The notes beneath the pieces are model-generated. The model was given only the letters and a program-made list of their open reading frames with translations. It was not told where the DNA came from and did no database searches. The translations under genes were made by a program, and so were the position numbers. From positions 275,001 to 339,000 of the forward strand of contig JABMCL010001542.1 of assembly GCA_018857735.1 (NCBI GenBank): a stretch of DNA of 64,000 bases, given 5' to 3'. The stretch comes from Alviniconcha marisindica. Lineage: Eukaryota > Mollusca > Gastropoda > Provannidae. This document shows positions 1-12,400 of the stretch, piece by piece; the first letter of the stretch is position 1, and each line of letters starts with the position of its first letter.

Positions 1-203
1 GTAAAATTTCCAGGCTGAAAGATGCATGCACGCACCTGCAAGCAGTATATGTTCTGGTCCTATAGCACATCTACTTTCAGTGCTATGCGTTTTGATGAAA
101 ATCCTTTCACATGCTGGACAAAGAAGACAAAAACCCAGTTAAGGGTTTCAAATTCATTACTTTTATCAGTTGTTTTCAAGTGACATGGCAGTGAAGGGAT
201 TAA
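1..203 (-). mobile_element. piggyBac-type MITE, cut by window edge
   Basis: The right end reads GGCAGTGAAGGG(A) followed by TTAA at 200-203. The body matches the reverse complement of the complete element at 12241-12463 along its length, including the shared stretch with 'ctactttcagtgctatgcg'. It is the same family; the left end is off the window. Confidence 0.65.
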
Positions 204-471
204 ATATTCAGTTATATTTTAATAAAACATTGAAAGTAGAGTGTTTAGTTTAATGTTCAGTCATATACATGTGTAATCAATAGTATTTGTGTTAAATAAA
301 TATTTATCTAAAAAAAAAACTAAAAAAAACAGATTTTGTTTTTAGAACTGACTCACTGGGCTGAACATTATAAATGTTCTTCTTCTCTTGTTGTAGCTGT
401 AGTTGTATTGCAATACTAATGATACAGTATTAGATAATATACTTAATTAATTATTGTTTTTGTGATTTCAG

Positions 472-3400
472 GCATACAGACACATAGCCAGTAGTTGGTC
501 TTTGTATTCTAGTCCAGCTTGCCCATCATGTGGTCAGTCACAGTACCTTGTGAACAGTGGTCAGCTTGACTTCAGGATAGCACAGGTAAACAGGGAGTTT
601 TAAATGTACCATACCCTCATTGTCATACTTAATACTATTAATATTATACTATACAATTTATTTTTTCTTGAATTTAGAAGCCAACTGTTGTGTTATAAAT
701 ATTCATTGTTAACCATGATTACTCAGCTTAGCTATGTTAGGCTCTACAGATGTTCAGCAGGTCAGCGCTGTAATATAATATATATTTCTGCTGCTAATTT
801 TTAACTAAATATAACTTTTATAAGTTATAACTATCATCTAGTACTGTGTAGTAGCTGACTGAATCATTGAACATTACCACAGGAGCACTTTTCAGGGAAC
901 ATGTTTTTTACTGATTTTTAATAAATTCTTGGTGGTGGTTTAGCTGTGTATACATTATAATTCTATACAAAGTGAGGAGGAGGATTGGGATGGGGGGTGG
1001 GGGCCAGGGGTTATTAGTAACACTAACACAATAACAGTAAGTGAGTAACACTAACACTGTAACAGCAGATTAACTTTTTATTTTTATGTGAATGATAAAA
1101 TAAAGTTGGCTGTGGAGTGAAAAGCCCTGATTAGTTGGTAAGTCGATTTGACTTTGAGATTCTTATTTTGATCTATCCTGCATGTTTGATTGAAGACAGA
1201 GTTCAATGTTTCTGAGGTGGAGATCATGGTTATCAGTTGTTGTTTTTCCAGTACTCTAGTTTCTTAGTCTCCTAGTTTCCTACCAGTGGCTTTTAGTTTT
1301 AGGTCTTAAGATCTGGTGAGTTTGGTAATATTTTTTCGTATTTGTGAGAACAAATAGTGATACTGATAGTGTTGTGTAAACATGTTATTGTTGTTGCCAA
1401 GTGTGTGTCTGGGGGGGGGGGGGGGGGGGGGGGAAGCAAATCATTATTTGTTGTTATTATGATATTAATCACTTTATGACCTTAACTTTGCAGGTCCGAT
1501 GGATGTCAGGTGGTCGCAGAAACTTTATCCAGCAGGTCATAGACAATGTCAAGCAAGAATTCACAAAAAATAAGGAAATGAAGGTTTGTGAAGAGACTGA
1601 AACAATGATGATGATATTGTGATAGTAGTAACAATATTTTACACGTGCTGTTTGCTGCCTTCACTTCCCTTTTAAGTTTTACTTTTAGTCAGGAACTGGA
1701 AGTCTATTTGGCAGTGGGACTGACACTAGTGACAGGCTGACATGACATATAATAAAAACAATAATCTGCTATTACAATATTAGTGCTAGTGTCATACTCT
1801 AATAGTGCACACCATGGTGTGAGATGTCATTTGCCTCCCCTTAGAAGGTGGGGGGCAGGCTTATGTATTGAATAATTGATTTACCTGTACATATGTATCT
1901 GCCGAACAACGCTAAGTCTTGATGACATCTTTTGAAACTTTTCCAAGCACTGTTACTGTGTTACTGTTAGATATACTGGTGCATCATCATAAGCCAGAGT
2001 GTTGATAACGGTATGTTACTAACAATAACACTGACAGTTAAGTATTAGTTGCAGTGCACACAATTTTGAAATGAATTGTGAAAATGAAGGTTCAGATCGG
2101 GGGGGGGGGGGGGGGGAGCTAATTGATTCATTGCAAACTGATTATTTTTGTGTTTAATTTTGGTTTTAAGTTAACATAGTACTATAAAGTATAACACAAT
2201 TTTCTTTCAATAAGTTGGAGAGAAAAAGTTAATCTTGAAAAAGCATTCAGACTTCGTTATAAATTATAATACGATAAGTGAACTGTTCAGACTTGGTTTT
2301 AATTAATAACGCAGCATGTTTGCATTTGCAGGAAAGCTTGAAGAAATTCAAGGAGGAAACACAGAAGCTGGAAGAGTCAGAAGCATTAAAAAAGGCCAGA
2401 CAAAAGTTTGTAAGTGTATAAACATTTGTGTTCATGAATCTGTTAGTGTTACTTATGCTGGCAAAATATTTTTCTGTGTGTATTACTATTAGTTACATTT
2501 GCATCTGATTTATGAAGCCATAGACTAGACTTGATTGAGAAAGCCTTTTGTAGCTTTCTCTCTCTTTTCTGCCTGCTTGCTTGTCTGTTGGTCTGTGTCT
2601 GTCTTTTGTGTGTGTGTCTTTTTTCTTTTTTAGATTGTTTTTGTTAACCTTGTAGTTGTACTGAGACTTGTGTGTTTGTGATCTTTTGTCACTGTATCAC
2701 TATCAGTGTGTGTGTGCTTGCATGTGTGTATCGCCCTGATATAACCGTACTGGTTGACTGGGCGTAAAACACCAACTTACCTTGCATGTGCGTTTGCGAT
2801 GTTTTATTAACAACCTGTGTCACTGTTAGTGTGTGTATGTGTGTGTGTATGTGTATACATGCTTGCATGTGTATGTGTGTGTACATGTAAGCGCATGTGC
2901 GCTTGTGCATTGATGCAGAGTTAACAGACATACTTTTTGCCATCAGGAACATATTGAAGCTGAGACTGCTTCTGTGAGGAAGACGCTGGATGACATCAAG
3001 GAAAAAGTCTCAGAGGTTGGTGATTGTGGCTTAACATCAAATATTGTCCAGCAGACATGATGCAGATCAATATCAGAACAATAAAATTTACAGAACCTTC
3101 CTCCGTTAATTTGAATGTGAGAAGAGCAAACTGGTGTCACTGTTGACTGTCGATTTTCCTGGCACCTGGTTAAACTGTTGTATGTGATTATGAATCTGAT
3201 GGTGTTTCAGTGGTCTACAGTTTGTCTGATAGACCCTTTTATAAACATTTCTGTGAAAAAGTGATTTGGTCACTAACTTCCCTGTTCTGTGAAAATTGAA
3301 ATATGCTAATTTATGTATGCAAAACATTTTTTGTGCCCTTTCATTGCCTACCCATTGCCATGGGCCAGTGCATTTAAGCATAAAGCACTGAAAGATGTTA

Positions 3401-6400
3401 TGCATGTCTTTCTATGCTGGAAGTTTCTCCAGTGGAAATGCTCATAAAGTGTAATATTGACTATATATTATAATGGTTGCATATTATGAGTATTGTTGTA
3501 CTTTTGTCGTAATTGTTGGTTATTGTTGCTTTGTTCAATCTGGTAGAGTATTATTGTGTTTTTGTCATAATGGTTGGTGACTGTTTCTTTCAGTGGCGTT
3601 GACTTGTTCTTTGTTTAGATGGTAGAGGAACTGCAGAAGACAGCGATCCTGGAGATTTGTCATAATTATTGGTGACTGTTGCTGATTTAATCTTTGTTCA
3701 GACAGTGGAGCATTATTGCACTTTCGTCATAAGGGTTGGTGGTTATTTCCTGGTTAGTGGTTAATGGTTAGTGTTGACTTGTTCTTTGTTCACATGGTGG
3801 AGATATTGTATTTTCGTCATAATGGTTGGTGACTGTTTCCTTAGCAGTGTTGACTTGTTCTTTGTTCAGACGGTAGAGATATTGTACTTTCATCATATTG
3901 GTTGGTGACTGTTTCCTCAGCGGCGTTGACTTGTTCTTTGTTCAGACGGTGGAAATATTGTACTTTTGTCATAATGGTTGGTGACTGTTTCCTTAGCAGT
4001 ATTGACTTGTTCTTTGTTCACATGGTGGAGATGTTGTATTTTCATCATAATGGTTGGTGACTGTTTCCTCAGCAGTGTTGACTTGTTCTTTGTTCAGACG
4101 GTGGAAATATTGTACTTTCGTCATAATGGTTGGTGACTGTTTCCTTAGCAGTATTGACTTGTTCTTTGTTCACATGGTGGAGATGTTGTATTTTCATCAT
4201 AATGGTTGGTGACTGTTTCCTTAGCAGTATTGACTTGTTCTTTGTTCACATGGTGGAGATGTTGTATTTTCGTCATAATGGTTAGTGACTGTTTCCTCAG
4301 TGGTGTTGACTTGTTCTTTGTTCAGACAGTGGAGTGTTAATATGCTTTGTCATAATGGTTGGTGACTGTTGCCAACTTGTTCTTTGTTCAGACATTGGAG
4401 TGTTATTGTGCTTTTGTCACATTGGTTGATGATTCTTTCCTCAGCAGCATTGACTGGTTCTTTGGTCAGACAGTGAAGATATTGTGCTTTTGTTGTATTG
4501 GTTGATGACCGTCTCTTCAGCAGCATTGACTGGTTCTTTGTTCAGACATTGGAGTGCTATTGCGCTTTTGTCATATTGGTTGGTGACTTTCCTCAGCAGC
4601 GTTGACTTGTTCTTTGTTCAGACGGTGGAGGAGCTGCAGAAGACAGAGATCCTGAAGAAGGGCCAGGAGCTGGGCAAGGAGCTGGGCAAGTCAGCTGGCA
4701 AAGCTGCTGAAACCATCAGCAAGTCTGGGGAGCAGATCAGCCAGACTGCCGCCTACAAAACAGTCTCTGAGGTCAGAGTCAGCTTCTTTTTTCATGGCAC
4801 AGCAACAAGGCAAATCTGTGTCACACACTAAAAAAAAAAAAAAATGAGATAAAAATTGTTTCTGTGCTTTTCCAGGTACAGATTATCCCTAAGAATGCAC
4901 CTCTTCTTCAGAAATTGTCTCTGTGCTTTTCCAGGTACAGATTATCTCTAAGAATACACATCTTCAAAACTTGATTCTATGCTTTTTCAGGTACAGGTTA
5001 TCTCTAAGAATACACCTTCTTCAAAAATTGGTTCCATGCTTCTCCAGGTACAGATTATCTCTAAAAATAAACCTCTCCTTCAAAAATTGATTCTGTGCTT
5101 TTCCAGGTACAGGTTATCTCTAAGAATACACCTCTTCTTCAAAAGTTGATTCTGTGCTTTTCCACGTACAGATAATCTCTAAGAATACACCTCTTCTTCA
5201 AGTAATATCGTGGGATGGTTTTCATTTCTCCAGTTATTGCTGGATGTAATGCCAGACCCTTAGAAGTTAGATATGATGTAGTGTATGTGTGACCTAATTT
5301 TGTGAAAGAGCTCTTAGTCTTACTATTAGACGCTGTGTTATGGGTGCTTTTCCTTCTGTATTCTACAGATTTCTATGTTGGAATGCAATCTTTCATTTAT
5401 CTAGTTATTGCCACATAGACCGACATTTATTTATCTAGTTATTGCCACATAGACCATGCTTTTTAGATGTTCAGTGTTGGGAAAGAATTTTAAAAGCGCT
5501 AATGTGTTTTCTTAATTTCTGCAGCAGATGTGGCTACATCAAAGAAACACTGCAACATTGAACATAAGAAAAAAATGATGTGCGCTTTTTATTTACAATT
5601 TATTACTATTAATACTGGGATAGGAACACACCACTGTTTTGCTGTACAAAAAGTATTTTGTCACCTTTTCAAAGCTAATAACGGAGTTTGTAAAAATGAG
5701 ACAAAAATCAGGAACAGCATTGTGCTCAGTAGATAATTATTTTACCAAGTTGTCTGTTAATGTAGAGGCAGTGGAGGGTCGGAATATGAGTTATGTCTGT
5801 GCACTTAATCAATCTCAGAAGCAATGTTTTTTGATGTTTTACTCTGTTTCACTTGTAGACTCTTTTATTGTTGAATTTGAGTGACCCCAAAAGGCAGATT
5901 TTCATTTTATGTATTTATTATGAATAATAAAGTTATTTTCTATTTGCATTCTGCATTGTATAAAATAAAATGTCCTTCATTTCAGGGGGTGAAAGCGGTA
6001 AAACAAGAGTTTGACGATGTGGCGTTATCCCGAGCTAGGTTGTACAGACCTCCAGGTATGCTTGAATTCAGAGTGAGCTGCAGCGAAAACATAGCAGCAA
6101 TGTTTGTGTTGGCTTCAATTAGAAAGAAGTTGTGAACTATGGGTCATGCAGTGAGGTTCTGGTTTGGTGTGTGTTTACTGGATTGAGCCGATCACTCGTG
6201 TTTGGAACAGTTTGTCTCTCTCAGGGCAGTAGTTCACAGTGTAAGGTTTACAGCAAACTCTTCAAGTTGGGATTGTTAACACCACCGTGACTACAGGAAG
6301 CAGCTGGCCTTTGACCTGGATGTATTTATGAAGTTCTTATATATGCATTTTCCTCCATATTATCAACGTAATTGCGAGGTATGTTTTTTTGTTAGATTTT

Positions 6401-9400
6401 TTGCGCACAGTATAGTTTATAAGTGCAAATAGCTAATTCACTGGTGATAGCGATTTTGAATACACAACGTGTATTGGGTGGTTCAGTGAAGCTGGTTTGC
6501 ATGAGTGAATGCCCTTTGTAACCTTTGCGCAAAAGTTGCGAATGGGTTGCAGCGTCACTTCCGAGCCGATTTCTGAGTAGGCGTTGCTCCACGCTGTGTA
6601 TAACAGTGGAAGTTGAACCTAGAATTGTGAAGCAGTACAAATGCCACCACTGTTGCAGTTGCAAAAATTACCGGGGAAAGGGGATGGAGAGTGGAAAAAA
6701 AGTGTCTTCGCATTGTTTTTCAGCTGACCAGAATATCGCGAGTTCATGGAAAACGTGTTTTGGGGCATCCTATAGCATGAACAACAAGTTATTGCTTGTA
6801 GCGAGACACATTCTGACTATGGGCCTCAAAAAATATCTTTAAAGTTGGCAGTGTAAAATTCGCAAATTCACTGTCACTGCTTTCCATTGTGAAGAAAGTA
6901 CGCACCGGAAGTAAAAGCAGCCAAGGGACTTAAGCGATGCCGGGTAGAAGTCAAGGGAGTTAACAACCCTGCCTGAACCGCCCAATAGTGCTTAAGTACT
7001 TTTTTTTAAACTCTTAATTATTTTATTTTTTATTTGCAGATAAGCCAAAAAAGAGAACAGAGTTAGCCACCGCCCAATAGTGCTTAAGTACTTTTTTTTA
7101 AACTCTTAATTATTTATTTTTTATTTGCAGATAAGCCAAAAAAGAGAACAGAGTTAGCAAGGATAGTTCGCGAGGAGAGACCGCTGCAAGCTAATGAGTA
7201 AGTGTAACTTTTATGCATGCATTCTTGGGTCTTTCAAGAGTTTCTGATTTATTGAAACCTGAAGATCAGTGTGAATGTTTAAGTTTTTTGTGATCCTTTT
7301 GAAAGTGCAGTATTTTGCAGTGGACAGCTGTGTTTTGCTTGCTATCATTATCTTGGCAAGTTTGTTAACAGGCAAAAGACCAGGTGTTGTGTTTCACAAA
7401 AGGCTGACATTAATAATAATAAAATAATATTAAATAAAAAGTAAATACCATAACCTGTAAAATTCTGATAGAAAACCCCCAAACCAAGGAAACATCAAAT
7501 AAATTGTGTTTTGAGAGGAAAGGGATGTTTGAGCATGGTGTCTGTTGCTTGTGTGTCGAGCAGTTAGCCTTGTATCACACAGAGATAATAATTAACGTGT
7601 GAACTATGTGCTGACAGAGAAACAGCATCATGATGGAGGCTCAGAAGCTGAACGTTAATTTTAGGTCCATGGGAGGAACGGTCTGCTCATCGTAGGCATC
7701 AACTATTGAGGCGGTCAGTCCTCAGGCAGAGCAGACCCTACCTTACCATTCCTCCCAAGAATCACAGCAATAGGGTACACGTGAAGTGCGTGCTGACAAA
7801 AAAGCAGACAGAGTCATGTTACACAAAGATACTGTTCAACTCTTGCCCACATAATGTGTGTTGTTAGGTATGCTGCTGGCTTTGTAAAGTGTGCATTGAA
7901 TGGGAATCTGTTGTCATACAAAAATAGACAGGTATATTGCTGGCTTTGTCACGCAAAAGTACTGATTGATGTGTACTGATTGACAGGTGTGTCGTGTGTA
8001 AAGTGTGCATTGACAGGTGTGACTGATATGTAAAGTGTGCATGGACAGGTGAGACTGATAAGTAAAGTGTGCTTGGACAGGTGAGACTGATAGGTAAAGT
8101 GTGCATGGACAGGTGAGGCTGATAGGTAAAGTGTGCCGGACAGGTGAGACTGATAGGTAAAGTGTGCTTGGACAGGTGAGACTGATAGGTAAAGCGTGCT
8201 TGGACAGGTGAGACTGATAGGTAAAGTGTGCATGGACAGGTGTGACTGATAGGTAAAGTGTGCATGGACAGGTGTGACTGATAGGTAAAGTGTGCATGGA
8301 CAGGTGTGACTGATAGGTAAAGTGTGCTTGGACAGGGAAGTTGCTGGCTGTGTATAAGAGAGAGACAATGACAGCATGCATGCTTTTTGTGTGTATGCTG
8401 ATGTGGAAGCAGCCAGTCTTGCATCACCCTGAAGTGATGATTGACATGTGAAACGCATGTTGACAGGGAGGCTATGGGCATGGTGCTGCACAAAGACTCG
8501 CGCTTCTACCAGAGCTGGCAGAATTTCAAAGACAACAACCAGTATGTCACAAGTAAGCCTCCTCTGTGCGCTGTGCATGTGGTCAGTCAACACGAGCAAG
8601 CATTGCCAGCCTGTCACACATCTTTGCATGGACTTGAATTCAAGCCTTGTTCCTGCGTGCCTCCTTCCTGTTGCCTGAGTCCTGTGCTGGGGTACCGAAG
8701 ATGCAGAAATTGGGGTCTGCTCTGCTGAGAAGCCAGACCTGTCACAGGCTATGTCTTTGATTAAAAGCCTGGACTGGGTCACAGTATAGTTTTCCATGCT
8801 CACTGCAATAGGGTACACGTGAAGTGTGTGCTCACTGCTCACTGCCAGGAATGTAGGTCTTTAAAGGAACTGGCCTTCTCAGATTTTGAGATCTGGTTGT
8901 ATGATTTTTGTTGTTGTTTTGGTTTTTCCTTACTTTTTTTTATATATATTTTTTTTTATCTGCCAGCTAATTTTACAGAAAAAAACAGTTTTATCATTAT
9001 GACTTAAAAATAAATTGGGGTAAAACCACATTTTTTTATGGACTTCTTTTTTTTTGTCTAGAACATTGCAGCATGTCATTAAAAGTTCTCTCCACAGACA
9101 TTTAAAAAAGAAAAGAAAAACAGTCAGTGACAAAAGTGATTGCAATCCACATGCATTTCTTCTGTGACCTGTACACAAGACTGAGAGCTTCCTGATGTTC
9201 TAAACATGACACAAACACTTTAATGCTGTCAAATTGAAGCGTGGAAAAGTGTGCACAATCTGGTAATGAGCTCATGAAACAAGTGTTAAAGGTGGTGTCC
9301 AAAGTCGTCACCTTATAAAATCAATATAAAATCAACAGCATGCTGAATTGCAAAACTTTTACTGCAGTTCATGTTCTTTTAACCCTGCTCCAAGTACATG

Positions 9401-12400
9401 AGATGTTCAGCCCGGGAAGAAGAGTTCCTTTAAAGCCTGGACTAGGTCACAGTGTAGTTTGCATGCCTTGCTTACTGCCAGGATTATATGTTGTTAGCTT
9501 CTGCCTTTTTAGGAATCTGATTGTTTGAAAGTTAAAATTGCATGTTGATGCTCACTTATGTTGATGGTAAAAGGTTGCAAACTTGAATGGCTTCTTTGTG
9601 TTTTGTTTTTAACAGAGATGTTTGACCTGAAGGTGAAATATGATGAAAGTGATCATATCATGGTTCGGGCCACACGAGCTTTCACAGATAAAATGGGACA
9701 GATGTTTGGTGAGTGATATTTTCAATTAAGTTCTCATGTGGATGCAGACTCAGGGGCAGCAGGGAGTGCTCAGAGAATAGTTTAAAAATAGAACTGGTTT
9801 GTGAAAGTCAGGTTTAATAGTCCTCTTTCTGAATGTCAGTCCTCTGATATTGTCTGTGATGAAAATTTAATAGCTCAATTTTTTAGGAAGTCTGAATGGT
9901 AGATTTATGGAGTGAGGAGGCACACGGCATGGCAGTTTTTGTCTGACTATCGAAATCAAAATTTATGTAGATTGTATTTGATTTTTATTTAGTACATATA
10001 CTGTTTTTTTGTGGAGACGTTTTCCTGGAAACAATTATTTATTTTTTGCAGGGGGCATGTTTACAAAGACGGAGATGTCAGAAGTGCTGACAGAAATCTG
10101 CAAAGTTGATCCTACATTTGACAAGGAACAGTTTGTCAAGATGTGTGAGAAAGAAATCATTCCAAATGTCCTTGAGGTTAGTTTGTGGGGGTCTTTCTGA
10201 AGGAACTCACCTTCTCAAAGTGTATCTTGTCTAACATGGAAAAGAGACCAAAACACAAGCTGAAAATTAAGGATTACATTCCATGTTGTTGCTTTTTGAT
10301 ACAGACTCAAGGATTACATTCCATGTTGTTGCTTTTTGATACAAACTCAAGGATTACATTCCATGTTGTTGCTTTTTGATATAAACTCAAGGATCACATT
10401 CCATGTTGTTGCTTTTTGATACCATCTCAAAATTAAGGATTACTTTCCATGTTTATTTTTTAATTTATGAGATAACTTTTATGATGATTGACAACTGGTG
10501 GAACTGCATGTACAACACACTGTCAGGTGTCCCAGCTTGCCTGATGCCTGATGTGGCCTCTTTAATAATTGTCCTCAGATGAAATTAACTCGCAAGACTT
10601 GTGCCGGGCATCAAAGGGGCTGTGTATGCAGACATGCCGGTACTCTTAAAACTGTTTTATACAGCCAGTCCCACTAATCCTTATGTGCTTGGCTTTTAAG
10701 ATCAGATAAAATAAACAATAAAATAAACAGTGAATCTTAAAACCTGATCTTAGATTTTAAAACTAGGGTTTTGATCTCTTCCGCTTGTTGGACAACAACT
10801 AAACAGAGTAGGAAAAACACTCCAAACCATTTCATCATGGGTTGTTCCCCCCCCCCCCCCCCCCCCTCCAGTCCAACAGCAATGATGACTAAACAAAGAA
10901 GGAAAAAACCTGAACCATTTTGTCATGGGTCGCCCTTTGTGTGTGCAGGCCTTGATTCACGGAGACTTGGAAGTGCTCAAGGACTGGTGCTATGAAGCGG
11001 TAAGTTTACTTGACGTTTTAGACGAGAAACAGAACACTGAAAGTGTACTTGACTGTTTGAAGACATCAGGCTGTGGACTGATTGATTTATCCAGATGCAG
11101 CATTTTGAGCAATTTAAAGTGTTGACAAGGGCAGTAGACATTACAATTTATCTAACAACAATAAAAAGTTTAAAAAATGGACAATGGTTTTACGAGGCCT
11201 GTTGTTATTTCAGATATTCCATCTACAAACGACAAATCCTTGCATGAAAAAAAATCAGTTGGGAAAAAAATAATCTCTCATGTCATGAAGGGCCGTAATA
11301 TTTATTTCAGCAAATGATGAAACATGATGCCAGAGAGAGTTGATGGTTTGTTGTATTGCTGATGCCAAAGAGAGTTAATGGGTATACATTATAATGCACT
11401 GGCTCACCAATGCCAGAGAGAGTTAATGGTTTGTTGTATTGCTGATGCCAAAGAGAGTTAATGGTTTGTTGTGTTGCCTTCCAGCCATACAATGCACTGG
11501 CTCACCCCATCAAGCAGGCCTTGGCTGCAGGCTACAGGTTTGACTCCAAAGTGCTGGATGTCAGCAACGTGGATGTAAGTGGCTTTCATTTGCCTTTTCA
11601 AGTTGCTATAATAGACGATTTATTTTGCCCCATCTTACAGAGACCAAAAGATGCACATACATCATTACATTCACTAACATATTAGCACAAGTGCATTGAA
11701 TTGCATGCATGTAGATGTACCCCCCGCCCCCCATACACACACATACATTACTAGTGATGGGTAGGTGTAAAAGAGAAGGGAAGAAACAAACGACAAACCA
11801 GTATGTAGAAGAGAAGAAATGGGATTTCAGTTTTGACTTAAAAGAAGTGAGTGAAGAGGAGTTACTGCACATTTGGTTGTAGTTGGTTGATTGATTTATG
11901 CAGGTGTGCGTGTGCTTGAAAAAAAAGAAGACTGAAATCAGGCTTTGAGTACACAACTGAAAAATCTGAGTTTGATAAAATACATATGTACAATTGACAA
12001 TGTTGCAAACTTATGCAAACTAGCAGTATATTTTAATCAGTTGAAGCAACAGTGCCTCCAAACACAGGTGCACTGTCTTGGCCAGAATACAGTTTATATT
12101 TAGTTCTGGTGTAGAAGGTGAAAAGATTTTCATAGTTTAAACTCACATTACACCTCTTTTCTTTTTTTTGCTGAAAAGATGCATACACTCTGTCATAATT
12201 ACACCTAGTATTTAACAAAATGTAAATATGCAAGAGTTAACCCTTTCACTGCCTTGCTTGCCACATCACTGAAAACGACCAGTAAAAGTGCCAAATTTGA
12301 AATTATTAAGGCCTTTTTTTCCCCGTCACATGAAAGGATTTCTATAAAAAATGCACAGTATTGAAAGTAGATTTGTTATAGGACCACCAAAGATACTTTC

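Noticed and set aside
7864..8842. Long minus-strand ORFs of 155-297 codons
   Set aside because: They lie over the 32-bp minisatellite at 7975-8335 and translate to the same short peptide in all frames. They are repeat artefacts inside a TIMM44 intron.
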